Origin: RGIG5675 sp050943435 | Lineage (GTDB): Bacteria; Bacillota; Clostridia; Oscillospirales; Ruminococcaceae | Assembly: GCA_050943435.1 (NCBI GenBank) | Contig: JBMNPE010000018.1 | Span: forward strand, 1 to 22,616 | Direction: 5' to 3' | DNA: 22,616 nucleotides | Shown here: piece by piece, positions 1-7,504 of the stretch | How the letters are laid out: each line of letters opens with the position of its first letter | Position numbering within the stretch: position 1 is the stretch's first letter | Made by a program: the position numbers and the translations under genes | Notes under the pieces: model-generated | Database searches by the model: none | Seen by the model: only the letters and a program-made list of their open reading frames with translations | What the model was told of the DNA's origin: nothing

Positions 1-2
1 TC

Positions 3-527
3 GATACCGTGGACCCCAAGGCCTTCAGGAGGTCATCCGACATGATATCGGTGTCGCAGGGCATATATGTGCTTGGCGTAAAGAGCTCTGCAGTCCTCGC
101 GTCGTTCATGGCATACTACCTCTCCCTGCTTTTCAAGGACGTCAAGGTCCTCAACGGCGCTTCCTCCGACGAGATAGCGCAGCAGCTCTACCGCATGGAG
201 GGCAGCGACCTTCTCATAGCGATAAGCTTCCCGAGATATTCCAACAGGACGATCTCGGCCATGAAGTTTGCAAATTCCAGGGGGCTCCGTTCGATAGCAA
301 TAACTGATTCCCCCGATTCCCCGATAGCCTCCTACGCGACCCTGCCGCTCTATGCGGACTGCGGGGTCATCTCATATGTCGATTCCATAGTCCCACCGAT
401 GAGCCTCATAAATGCCCTGCTCGTGGACGTCGGGGAGAAGATGAGCAAGAGCGCCGACAAGGAGCTTTCAGAGCTTGAGGGCATCTGGAGCGAATACGGC
501 TCGTACTCCTCCCGGAACACGCCATGA
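3..527 (+). CDS. SIS-domain protein, C-terminal part of a MurR/RpiR-type regulator (5' end outside window)
   Basis: The reading frame is open to the left edge, so this is the C-terminal part of a longer protein. A GTG at 9 is in frame but has no ribosome binding site and lies next to the window edge, so I do not take it as the start. About 174 residues are visible. They form a sugar isomerase (SIS) fold: a hydrophobic strand (IYVLGVKSS), then GSDLLIAISFPRYSNRT, the usual phosphosugar loop with Ser/Thr residues, then SIAITDSPDSPIA. In the RpiR/MurR family this domain binds a phosphosugar effector and follows an N-terminal helix-turn-helix domain, which would lie upstream of this window. The stop overlaps the next start (ATGA), so the two genes are probably translationally coupled. 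The family is fairly certain; the effector and regulated genes are unknown. A free-standing SIS protein is the alternative. Confidence 0.8.
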   Translation, partial: DTVDPKAFRRSSDMISVSQGIYVLGVKSSAVLASFMAYYLSLLFKDVKVLNGASSDEIAQQLYRMEGSDLLIAISFPRYSNRTISAMKFANSRGLRSIAITDSPDSPIASYATLPLYADCGVISYVDSIVPPMSLINALLVDVGEKMSKSADKELSELEGIWSEYGSYSSRNTP

Positions 528-1771
528 ACAGAACCTGCGACGCAGCAGTTATAGGCGCCGGGCCCGCAGGGCTGTCAGCGGCAATTGCCGCGGCAGACAG
601 GGGGCTCAGGGTCATTGTCGTGGAAAAGGAGGACAGGCCTCTCAAGAAGCTCCTTATTTCCGGAAAGGGCAGGTGCAACCTCACGAACTATTCCTCAGAC
701 GGGGAGTTTGAGGCAGGGATAGCGAGGGGCGGGAAGTTCCTCATGAGCGCGTTTTCCAGGGTTGGACCAAAGGAGATCATGGATTTCTTCGAGGGCCGGG
801 GCGTGGAGCTGACCGTCGAGAGGGGGAAGAGGGTTTTCCCCTCGAGCGGAAAGGCCGCTGACATCGCCGAGGCGCTGAAAAGGGCCGCAGAAAAGGCCGG
901 AGCCGAAATCACGGGAGGAAGGGCCCGGGATATCCTCATTTCCGACGGCGCAGTGCGCGGAATAGAGCTTTCCGACGGAAGCAGGATCACAGCCGGAAGC
1001 GTTCTCATTGCCACGGGAGGGATGTCATATCCCTCAACGGGGTCCACGGGGGACGGATACAGGCTGGCCAGAAGGGCGGGCCATACAATTGTAGAACCCA
1101 GGCCTGGCCTGGTCCCGATAGTCTGCAGAGGCTCTGCCTGCGCAGAGATGGAGGGGCTTTCACTTAAGAATGTGGAGCTCTCGTGCCGCAGCAGGGAATC
1201 CGGAAAGACCGTCTGGAAGGAGCGCGGGGAGATGCTGTTCACTTCCTTCGGGGTTTCCGGGCCCATGCCGCTGACGCTGAGTTCGTATCTCGCGAGGGAA
1301 AATATCTCAGAATACACTCTGCATATTGACTTAAAGCCCGCTCTGGACTACAAAAAACTTGATGCGAGAGTCCTGAGGGACTTTTCCGACGCCCCCAACA
1401 GGGAGCTCAGGAACTCCATGGGAGGCCTCCTTCCCAGGAAGATGATAGAGCCGTTCATAGAGGCCTGCGGGGTGGACGGAGGCACAAGGCTCAATTCCCT
1501 CTCAAAGGAGCAGAGGGGACGGATTGTGTCGACGCTCAAGGATTTCAGGCTGGAGCCGACAGGAACCAGGCCGGTTTCCGAGGCGATAGTCACTACCGGC
1601 GGGGTTGCCCTCGGAGAGGTGAATCCGAGGACGATGGAGTCAAAGCTGGTGAAAGGCCTTTATTTCGCGGGAGAGGTCCTCGATGCCGACGGATATACAG
1701 GGGGCTTCAACATGACGATCGCGTTTTCTACCGGCGCAGCCGCGGGCAGCGCCATGAAAGGAGCTGAGTGA
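524..1771 (+). CDS. BaiN/HI0933-family NAD(P)/FAD-dependent oxidoreductase
   Basis: A 415-residue flavoprotein, a normal length for the HI0933/YhiN/BaiN family. The N-terminus carries a dinucleotide-binding Rossmann motif (VIGAGPAG, residues 9-16) and an acidic strand end (VVEKE). It is followed by the family signature SGKGRCNLTN near residue 46, and the C-terminus has the second family signature DGYTGGFN. FAD binding is therefore well supported. The substrate is not: members have been linked to bile-acid dehydroxylation in gut clostridia, but the family is widespread in bacteria without bile-acid genes and none are visible here. The start overlaps the preceding stop by 4 bases. The gene sits directly before cmk, a common arrangement in Clostridia, which argues for a housekeeping role. 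Confidence 0.9.
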   Translation: MNRTCDAAVIGAGPAGLSAAIAAADRGLRVIVVEKEDRPLKKLLISGKGRCNLTNYSSDGEFEAGIARGGKFLMSAFSRVGPKEIMDFFEGRGVELTVERGKRVFPSSGKAADIAEALKRAAEKAGAEITGGRARDILISDGAVRGIELSDGSRITAGSVLIATGGMSYPSTGSTGDGYRLARRAGHTIVEPRPGLVPIVCRGSACAEMEGLSLKNVELSCRSRESGKTVWKERGEMLFTSFGVSGPMPLTLSSYLARENISEYTLHIDLKPALDYKKLDARVLRDFSDAPNRELRNSMGGLLPRKMIEPFIEACGVDGGTRLNSLSKEQRGRIVSTLKDFRLEPTGTRPVSEAIVTTGGVALGEVNPRTMESKLVKGLYFAGEVLDADGYTGGFNMTIAFSTGAAAGSAMKGAE

Positions 1772-1772
1772 A

Positions 1773-2435
1773 TTGAAAGCCATTGCAATAGACGGGCCGG
1801 CAGGCGCCGGAAAGAGCACCATAGCGAGGGAGCTCGCCGAAAGGCTGGGATTCATATACATAGACACCGGGGCCCTTTACAGGGCAGTCGGGCTGTATGT
1901 CATGAGGAAAAAGGGGGACATGTCCTCCGAGGAATCGGTGGGCGGCCTTCTCACGGGGGTGGACATAAAGCTCGCGTTCGTCGGCCTCGAGCAGAGGGTA
2001 ATCCTCAACGGAGAGGACGTGACGGGGAAAATCCGCACGGAGGCCGTTTCCATGGCCGCTTCAGCGGTGTCAGCCCTCAAATGCGTGAGGGCATTCCTGC
2101 TCCAGCTCCAGAGGCATATTGCCGAGGAGAACAACGTCGTCATGGACGGCCGCGACATCGGGACCGTCGTGCTTCCGGATGCCGACGTAAAGATATTCCT
2201 GACCGCATCCCCGGAGGAGAGGGCAAGGCGCAGGTACAACCAGCTCAAGAAGAAGGGGATAAGCGCCGACTACGACGCCGTGCTCAAGGATCTTATAAAG
2301 CGCGACTATGACGACAGCCACAGGGAGATAGCCCCTCTGGTTCCCGCCAAGGATGCAATAATAGTGGACACAACGGGTGATTCCCGCGATGCGAGCGTCG
2401 AAAGGCTGCTCGGAATAATCAAGGAGAAGATCTGA
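1773..2435 (+). CDS. cmk: (d)CMP kinase
   Basis: A 220-residue cytidylate kinase, the usual length for the bacterial enzyme, which phosphorylates CMP and dCMP with ATP in the cytoplasm. The P-loop GPAGAGKST is at residues 8-16, DTGALYRAV at 31-39 is the substrate-side motif, DGRDIGTVV near 125 is the CMP-binding motif, and an Arg-rich lid (ARRRYNQL) follows. The start is TTG at 1773: an AAAGGAG ribosome binding site ends about 9 bases upstream and no ATG or GTG is available in frame. The gene begins one base after the flavoprotein stop and ends one base before plsC, so it is almost certainly part of the same transcript. Confidence 0.97.
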   Translation: MKAIAIDGPAGAGKSTIARELAERLGFIYIDTGALYRAVGLYVMRKKGDMSSEESVGGLLTGVDIKLAFVGLEQRVILNGEDVTGKIRTEAVSMAASAVSALKCVRAFLLQLQRHIAEENNVVMDGRDIGTVVLPDADVKIFLTASPEERARRRYNQLKKKGISADYDAVLKDLIKRDYDDSHREIAPLVPAKDAIIVDTTGDSRDASVERLLGIIKEKI

Positions 2436-2436
2436 A

Positions 2437-3042
2437 TTGCCTCTGCTCAGATTTGTAATGTGGTTCTTCGGCCCCCTTGTTAGGTTCATTTTCAGGATCA
2501 AGACCGTAGGTGCTGAAAATATCCCGAAGGAGGGCAGAGTGATACTGGCCTGCAACCATCTGAGCGCGTGGGACCCGGTATATATCGGGGCGACCCAGAA
2601 GAGGACCTTCAGGACGATGGCAAAGGCCGAACTTTTCGACAACAAGATAGTTGCGTTCTTCATAAGTAGGATGGGGGCATTCCCCGTCCACAGGGGAGCC
2701 AGCGACATCAAGAGCATCTCCACTGCAATGAGAATACTCAAGAAGGACGAGGACATGCTCCTCATATTCCCTGAAGGGACCAGGTCAAAGGACAGGAAGC
2801 TGGGAGAACTGCACACGGGAGTCGCTGCAATAGCGTACAAGACAAAGACCCCTGTTGTGCCGGTGTACATATCGGAAAAGGGAAAGCCGAAGATGTTCCG
2901 GAAATCCCTTATTACATACGGAAAGCCGGTCCCGGCGGAGGAGCTTGCCGGGGAAGAGGGCAGCGAACACGACAAATATGCCCGCGGGACAGAGAAGCTG
3001 CGCGAGGCAATGCTTGCGCTGAGGAACGAGGATTACGAATGA
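2437..3042 (+). CDS. plsC: 1-acyl-sn-glycerol-3-phosphate acyltransferase
   Basis: A 201-residue PlsC-type acyltransferase that would add the second acyl chain to lysophosphatidic acid at the membrane. The catalytic NHxxxxD block is present as NHLSAWD (His41, Asp46), and the glycerol-phosphate block is FPEGTRS at 111-117. Residues 3-20 are hydrophobic and probably anchor the protein to the membrane. The start is TTG at 2437, with an AAGGAG ribosome binding site inside the end of cmk. The length is typical for short clostridial PlsC proteins. It overlaps ispH by 4 bases (ATGA). The cmk-plsC-ispH order is a recurring clostridial arrangement. Confidence 0.95.
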   Translation: MPLLRFVMWFFGPLVRFIFRIKTVGAENIPKEGRVILACNHLSAWDPVYIGATQKRTFRTMAKAELFDNKIVAFFISRMGAFPVHRGASDIKSISTAMRILKKDEDMLLIFPEGTRSKDRKLGELHTGVAAIAYKTKTPVVPVYISEKGKPKMFRKSLITYGKPVPAEELAGEEGSEHDKYARGTEKLREAMLALRNEDYE

Positions 3043-5255
3043 GCACGATAACCGTGGCAAAAACAGCAGGGTTCTGCTTCGGGGTGGACAGGGCGGTCAG
3101 GATGTGCCATGACCTCCTGGAAAGCGGAAAGAAGGTCGCCACGCTCGGCCCGATAATCCACAACGAAACGGTCGTGAAGGAGCTCGAAGAGCGCGGGGTG
3201 ATAATTGTCGGATCCCCTGACGAGGTCCCAGATGGGTATACACTCGTCATAAGAAGCCACGGAGTCCCGGACAGCGTATACGAGCGCTGCAGGGAGCTCG
3301 GATTAGAGGTGGCGGACGCCACCTGCCCGTTTGTGACGAAGATACACCGGATCGTCGGCGTCGAAAATACAGAAAAGAAAAACGTGATAATCTGCGGCGA
3401 CAGAAACCACCCTGAAGTGGAGGGAATTCTGGGCAGCTGTGCCGGCGAAGCGAGGGTCGCATCAACCCTCGATGAGGTCCGCGAAATTATTTCCTCAAAT
3501 TTTGCTTCAAACGGCGCTGTTATGGTTGCACAAACTACGTTCAATCTGATAAAATACAGGGAGTTTGCAGAATTCGCAAGCTCCCACTCAAAAGGCGTTC
3601 ATGCTTTCAATACGGTGTGCAGCGCCACGGCCCAGAGACAGAAGGAGGCAGAGGACCTCGCGGCAGGATCGGATGTCTGCTTTGTAGTCGGGGACAGAAG
3701 GAGTTCGAACACACGCAAGCTTTATGATATCTGCGCGGAACACTGCAGGACCTACCTGATCGAGGGACCGGATGATCTGCGAGAAGATATGTTTAGGGGG
3801 AGAGAAAGAATTGGCATTACAGCCGGCGCCTCTACTCCGAAACGGTTAATTGAGGAGGTACTCGTCCGAATGAGCGAGACAAATGAGAAGACAGTGGACA
3901 ACGAAGAAGAATTTGACTTTGAGAAAGAGCTGGAGAACTCTATGCCCCAGATCAGGCGCGGCCAGCGCGTCACCGGGACAGTTACTGAAGTAAGGCCCAA
4001 CGAAGTCATAGTTGATATAGGGGCAAAGCAGACAGGCGTGGTTCCCCATGACGAATTCACGAGCGATTCCAACGCCAATCTTGCCGACCTCTGCAAGCCC
4101 GGAGACGAGATAGACCTCATAGTCGAAAAGTCAAATGATCAGGACGGGATAATAACGCTGTCAAAGAGACGTGCGGATTCACAGGAAGGAATAGCCGCAG
4201 TCGAAGCCGCTGCCAAGGACGGGACCCCTGTAGAAGCATACGTCAGCGAAATAGTCAACAAGGGACTCATTGTCAAGGTAAAAGGCGTGAGCCTGTTCGT
4301 GCCGGGCTCATATGCAACCCTCAGGAGAGGCGAGCCGTATGACAATCTGCTCCACACCAACGTAATGGTAAAAATCCGCGAGTTCGACAGGCGCAAGCAC
4401 CGCGCCATAGCCTCCATCAGGGACATTCTCCAGGAAGAGGCCGACAAGAAGCGCGAGGAGCTGTGGAAGACCATTGAGGTCGGCAAGGAATACGAGGGAG
4501 TCGTTAAATCCCTCACGAGCTACGGCGCATTCGTCGACATCGGCGGGACGGACGGAATGGTCCACATTTCCGAGCTCTCATGGCAGAGGATCCGCCATCC
4601 TTCTGAAGTCGTGAAGGTAGGCGACAAGATCAAGGTCTATGTCAAGGATCTCGACAGGGAGAGGAACAGGATTTCCCTCGGGTACAAGAGGGAGGAGGAC
4701 AACCCCTGGACCAAGTTCATGCAGGAATACAAGGTCGGCGATGAATTCGAGGCACAGGTCGTCTCCATCACCAAGTTCGGAGCCTTTGTGAGAGTCATTC
4801 CGGGAGTAGACGGACTGGTTCACATAAGCGAGATAAGCACCGAAAGGCTTGCTGATCCCGGCGAGGCGCTGTCAGTGGGAGATACCGTTCCGGTCAAGCT
4901 CATTGGCATTGACGAGGAGAAGAAGCGCGTTTCACTCTCCATCAAGCAGGCCCTTTCCGACGCCGAGATGGACGATTTCAACGCGAGGATAGAGGAGAGA
5001 AGAAGGGCACAGGCCGAGAGAAAGGCCAGAAAGGCCGAGGCAAAGGCAAAGAAGGCTGCAGAAGAGGCTGCCGGCAAGGCGGAAGCACCTGCTGAGGAAG
5101 CCAAGGCAGAAGCACCTGCTGAAGAAGCCAAGGCAGAAGAGGCTCCAGCAGCAGGGGAAGCCAAGCCCCAGGAAGCCCCGGCAGAGGAACCCGAAAAGGC
5201 AGAGGAGGCCCCGAAGGATACAGAGGCTCCCGAGGAGCCCGAAAAGGCCGAATAA
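3039..5255 (+). CDS. ispH: Bifunctional HMBPP reductase (IspH) / S1 RNA-binding domain protein
   Basis: A 738-residue fusion. Residues 1-276 are a complete IspH (LytB), which makes IPP and DMAPP from HMBPP in the last MEP step. The three iron-sulfur cysteines are Cys13, Cys96 and Cys194; His41, His74, His124, Glu126 and Thr167 match the substrate and catalytic residues, and SSN (222-224) and GASTP (263-267) are intact. Residues 305-640 hold four S1-type OB folds, starting near 308, 396, 482 and 566; the third and fourth carry the clearest S1 signatures (GAFVDI...GMVHISEL and GAFVRV...GLVHISEI). A low-complexity Ala/Glu/Lys/Pro tail (640-738) follows. This IspH-S1 fusion is known from Clostridia. 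The gene overlaps plsC by 4 bases and ends in a terminator. An internal ATG with a good ribosome binding site marks the domain junction. Whether the S1 half works as ribosomal protein S1 is inference. Confidence 0.96.
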   Translation: MSTITVAKTAGFCFGVDRAVRMCHDLLESGKKVATLGPIIHNETVVKELEERGVIIVGSPDEVPDGYTLVIRSHGVPDSVYERCRELGLEVADATCPFVTKIHRIVGVENTEKKNVIICGDRNHPEVEGILGSCAGEARVASTLDEVREIISSNFASNGAVMVAQTTFNLIKYREFAEFASSHSKGVHAFNTVCSATAQRQKEAEDLAAGSDVCFVVGDRRSSNTRKLYDICAEHCRTYLIEGPDDLREDMFRGRERIGITAGASTPKRLIEEVLVRMSETNEKTVDNEEEFDFEKELENSMPQIRRGQRVTGTVTEVRPNEVIVDIGAKQTGVVPHDEFTSDSNANLADLCKPGDEIDLIVEKSNDQDGIITLSKRRADSQEGIAAVEAAAKDGTPVEAYVSEIVNKGLIVKVKGVSLFVPGSYATLRRGEPYDNLLHTNVMVKIREFDRRKHRAIASIRDILQEEADKKREELWKTIEVGKEYEGVVKSLTSYGAFVDIGGTDGMVHISELSWQRIRHPSEVVKVGDKIKVYVKDLDRERNRISLGYKREEDNPWTKFMQEYKVGDEFEAQVVSITKFGAFVRVIPGVDGLVHISEISTERLADPGEALSVGDTVPVKLIGIDEEKKRVSLSIKQALSDAEMDDFNARIEERRRAQAERKARKAEAKAKKAAEEAAGKAEAPAEEAKAEAPAEEAKAEEAPAAGEAKPQEAPAEEPEKAEEAPKDTEAPEEPEKAE
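3526..3556 (+). promoter_or_regulatory. Candidate internal promoter upstream of the S1 half of ispH-S1
   Basis: TTGCAC at 3526-3531 and TAAAAT at 3551-3556, preceded by TGA so that it reads as an extended -10. The spacer is 19 bases, longer than ideal. It lies in a locally AT-richer patch of the IspH coding region, about 310 bases before an internal start codon. Weak evidence, since such matches arise by chance in AT-rich coding sequence. Confidence 0.25.
3852..3872 (+). promoter_or_regulatory. Internal ribosome binding site and in-frame ATG at the IspH/S1 junction
   Basis: GAGGAGG at 3852-3858 is followed 11 bases later by ATG at 3870, in frame at codon 278 of the fusion. Residues from Met278 onward (MSETNEKT...) look like the start of a free-standing S1 protein, with an acidic lead into the first S1 domain. 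Initiation here would give a 461-residue S1-only protein. The sequence elements are directly visible; their use is inferred. Confidence 0.45.
5079..5132 (+). repeat. 27-base tandem direct repeat (two copies) in the S1 tail
   Basis: Copies at 5079-5105 and 5106-5132 differ at two positions and encode AEAPAEEAK twice. The repeat is in frame and within a low-complexity Ala/Glu/Pro tail, where copy number is likely to vary between strains. Confidence 0.85.
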
Positions 5256-5270
5256 AGCTTTATTGAAACC

Positions 5271-5305
5271 ACAGGACGGACGCGGAATGCGCCCGCCCTG
5301 TTTTT
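5271..5305 (+). terminator. Rho-independent terminator after ispH-S1
   Basis: ACAGGACGGACGC at 5271-5283 pairs with GCGCCCGCCCTGT-type sequence at 5289-5301 (11 of 13 positions paired, loop of 5), and runs straight into a T tract at 5301-5305. It closes the first transcription unit. Confidence 0.88.
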
Positions 5306-5334
5306 ATCCCCCTGAGGCCTTCTAAAAGGCCCGA

Positions 5335-5343
5335 TGATATAAT
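5335..5343 (+). promoter_or_regulatory. Extended -10 promoter for ispDF
   Basis: TGATATAAT is a perfect TATAAT (5338-5343) with an extended TGn element and no recognisable -35. It lies between a strong terminator and the ispDF start, so a promoter is expected here. The transcript would start near 5350, leaving a leader of only about 12 bases that contains little beyond the ribosome binding site. Confidence 0.65.
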
Positions 5344-5361
5344 GGTGGCGAGGTGATATGA

Positions 5362-6483
5362 TTGAAACCCACGGTCCTTGCGGTGATTGCGGCTGCAGGA
5401 AGCTCGGAGAGGGCAGGCACGGACAAGCTGGAAGTGGTGCTCCCCGGCGGGGAGACCGTCCTGGAGAGGTCCGTAAGGGCAGTCTCTGACTCCCCGCTTG
5501 TCGACGATGTCGTCATAGTCACAAGGGCCGACAAGGTCCCCGCCCTGAGGGAGAAATTCTCAGGGCACGGAAAAGTGAGGACAGTGGCAGCGGGGGGCTC
5601 CACAAGGAGCGAATCCGTAGTCCTCGGGATCAAGGCCGGGCCGGAGGACGACTTCGTGTGCATCCACGACGCTGCAAGGCCGTTTGCATCCCGGGAGCTT
5701 ATAGACAGGGTTATAAGCGCCGCTTTTGAAAGCGGTGCCGCCGCCCCGTGCCTTCCCCTCAAGGACACGGTAAAGTTCGTGTCGGGGGACGAGATCACCG
5801 GGACTCCTGACAGGAACTCCATGAGGGCTGTAGGGACCCCGCAGGTCTTCCGCAGGGACCTCTACATGAAGGCCGCAGAGATGTCGTCGGGGACTTTCGA
5901 CGACTGCCAGGTCATGGAAAACGCAGGATACAGGGTGAAATGCGTTGACGGGGAGGAAGCCAACGTCAAGATAACGACGATGGAGGACATTAGGAAGGCT
6001 GTGATGGACCTGAGGACCGGATTCGGGTACGACGTGCACAGGCTTGTCCCGGGGAGGAAGCTGATCCTCGGGGGAGTGGAGATACCCTATGAAAAGGGGC
6101 TTCTCGGGCATTCCGACGCCGACGCGGCGCTCCACGCGCTGATGGATGCGGTTCTCGGTGCCGCGGGCCTTCCGGACATAGGGCATCTGTTCCCGGACAC
6201 GGATCCCCGCTACGAAGGCGCCGATTCCCTGGAACTCCTGAGGGAGACGGTGAAAATGGCTGCGGAAAAGGGTTACACCCTCGGAAATGCCGACGTGACT
6301 ATCGTGTGCCAGAAGCCGAAGCTTGCCCCGTACATAGATGAGATGAGGGAGAGGACGGCATCCGCCTGCGGAGCGGGAAAGGACCAGGTGAACTTCAAGG
6401 CGACGACGGAGGAAGGCCTCGGGTTCACCGGGACAGGAGAGGGGATAGCGGCATACGCATCTGTCATTCTGAAGGGCTGCTGA
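5362..6483 (+). CDS. ispDF: Bifunctional IspD/IspF (MEP cytidylyltransferase / MECDP synthase)
   Basis: A 373-residue fusion of two MEP-pathway enzymes. Residues 1-217 are IspD, which joins MEP to CTP: a glycine-rich AAAGSSERAG loop (11-19), Lys22, HDAARPF (102-108) and TPQVFR (159-164). Residues 218-373 are IspF, which cyclises CDP-ME 2-phosphate: metal ligands in YDVH (Asp224, His226) and GHSDAD (His250), plus FKATTEEGLGFTG near the C-terminus. The missing middle enzyme, IspE, is not in this window. The start is TTG at 5362, right after an in-frame TGA at 5359-5361, so no upstream start is possible; GAGGTG at 5349-5354 is the ribosome binding site. IspDF fusions are known in several bacterial groups. 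IspH lies immediately upstream, so the pathway is clustered. Confidence 0.96.
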   Translation: MKPTVLAVIAAAGSSERAGTDKLEVVLPGGETVLERSVRAVSDSPLVDDVVIVTRADKVPALREKFSGHGKVRTVAAGGSTRSESVVLGIKAGPEDDFVCIHDAARPFASRELIDRVISAAFESGAAAPCLPLKDTVKFVSGDEITGTPDRNSMRAVGTPQVFRRDLYMKAAEMSSGTFDDCQVMENAGYRVKCVDGEEANVKITTMEDIRKAVMDLRTGFGYDVHRLVPGRKLILGGVEIPYEKGLLGHSDADAALHALMDAVLGAAGLPDIGHLFPDTDPRYEGADSLELLRETVKMAAEKGYTLGNADVTIVCQKPKLAPYIDEMRERTASACGAGKDQVNFKATTEEGLGFTGTGEGIAAYASVILKGC

Positions 6484-6496
6484 ACCACATGTCCCC

Positions 6497-6535
6497 GGAA
6501 GCCCAAAATGGCCGGATTAGGGCTTCCCGGCTGTT
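6497..6535 (+). terminator. Probable terminator after ispDF
   Basis: GGAAGCCC (6497-6504) pairs perfectly with GGGCTTCC (6520-6527) around a 15-base loop. A short, impure T run follows (CTGTTT). The stem is good but the tail is poor, so termination may be partial or the hairpin may have another role. Confidence 0.5.
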
Positions 6536-6562
6536 TAATTAGAATAGTTCATGTGTTAGAAT
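6534..6562 (+). promoter_or_regulatory. Probable promoter for cdaA operon
   Basis: TAGAAT at 6557-6562 is preceded by TGT (6554-6556), giving an extended -10. TTTAAT at 6534-6539 is a weak -35 match at 17 bases. The element lies in an AT-rich patch between the ispDF hairpin and cdaA, the only AT-rich stretch in the gap. The implied leader is about 45-50 bases. Confidence 0.55.
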
Positions 6563-6616
6563 TAGTAGAAAATCGGGGCCGCATGAGGATTGGGCCCGGC
6601 GCTGCAGGGGAATCGG

Positions 6617-7504
6617 ATGAATCTTTGGAATGTGCTGAAAAATGCATTTTACAATCTTGCCAACACCTTTGTGTGGCAGGATGCCATTGACATTCTCCTG
6701 CTGACGCTCATCGTATACGAGATCATCAAGCTCGTCAGAAAGACGAGGGCAAAGCAGCTGATCATAGGCCTCGGGATCTTCGTCCTGGCATACCTTCTTG
6801 CAAGACTGCTGGGCTTAAGGGCCATAAGCTACCTGTTCTCAAACCTGTTCCAGGTCGGAGTGCTCGTGATAGTCATCATGTTCCAGCCTGAACTCAGAAA
6901 GGGCCTCGAAAAGGTCGGAAGCACGGGCTTTTCCAGGCTGTTCAGCAGCTCGGGAGGAGCACACACGAGCAGCTGGCAGTTTGCCATATCTGCGATATGC
7001 GATGCCTGCGAGCACATGTCAGCCTCCAGGACCGGTGCCCTCATCGTCATCCAGAGGAGGGTAGGCCTCGCGGACATAGCCAACTCCGGGACAATCATTG
7101 ACGCGGAAGTGAGCGCAAACCTCCTTGAGACCATTTTCTACGAGGGATGCCCTCTCCACGACGGCGCGGTTATCATCAACGATGCAAGGATTGAGGCCGC
7201 CGGATGCGTGCTCCCGCTCACTAACAGGACCGACATAAGCAGGGACATGGGCACCCGCCACCGCGCAGGAATAGGAATGAGCGAAAACTCGGACGCAATC
7301 GTGGTGATAGTGTCCGAGGAGACAGGCATCATTTCCCTCGCGAACAACGGAATGATTGTGAGGAGGCTCGACAGGGCCAACCTCTATATGCTTCTCGAGA
7401 ACGACCTGATACCGGAGCCGTCCGAAAAGCAGAAGGTCAAGCCGTGGCTCAAGAAGCTGTTCGGAAAGAAAGAGGAGGGTCAGGACAATGGCTCAGGAAA
7501 ATAA
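6617..7504 (+). CDS. cdaA: Membrane diadenylate cyclase CdaA
   Basis: A 295-residue CdaA that makes cyclic di-AMP from two ATP at the membrane. Three membrane segments lie at about 22-39, 46-64 and 74-89. The DAC domain follows, with the catalytic motif HDGAVI (Asp182-Gly-Ala184) and the RHR motif at 214-216, both intact. I choose ATG at 6617 because AGGGG ends 6 bases upstream and MNLWNVLKN is a normal CdaA N-terminus; an in-frame TTG at 6590 would add nine unconvincing residues. The next gene, cdaR, overlaps by 17 bases. In many Firmicutes the pair is followed by glmM, which is absent here. c-di-AMP usually controls potassium and osmolyte balance and cell-wall homeostasis. Confidence 0.96.
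   Translation: MNLWNVLKNAFYNLANTFVWQDAIDILLLTLIVYEIIKLVRKTRAKQLIIGLGIFVLAYLLARLLGLRAISYLFSNLFQVGVLVIVIMFQPELRKGLEKVGSTGFSRLFSSSGGAHTSSWQFAISAICDACEHMSASRTGALIVIQRRVGLADIANSGTIIDAEVSANLLETIFYEGCPLHDGAVIINDARIEAAGCVLPLTNRTDISRDMGTRHRAGIGMSENSDAIVVIVSEETGIISLANNGMIVRRLDRANLYMLLENDLIPEPSEKQKVKPWLKKLFGKKEEGQDNGSGK

Noticed and set aside
524..1771. Bile-acid 7-dehydroxylation function for the flavoprotein
   Set aside because: The family includes BaiN, but no other bai genes are present and the neighbours are housekeeping genes.
5251..5264. 14-base perfect palindrome AATAAAGCTTTATT at the end of ispH-S1
   Set aside because: It overlaps the stop codon just before the terminator. It is AT-rich, has no spacer to form a useful hairpin loop, and no other copy was noticed. 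Probably chance or a minor helper of the terminator.
6508..6690. Small open frame before cdaA
   Set aside because: It spans the hairpin and promoter and overlaps cdaA in another frame, with a Cys-rich composition unlike the neighbours. The cdaA start at 6617 has the better ribosome binding site.
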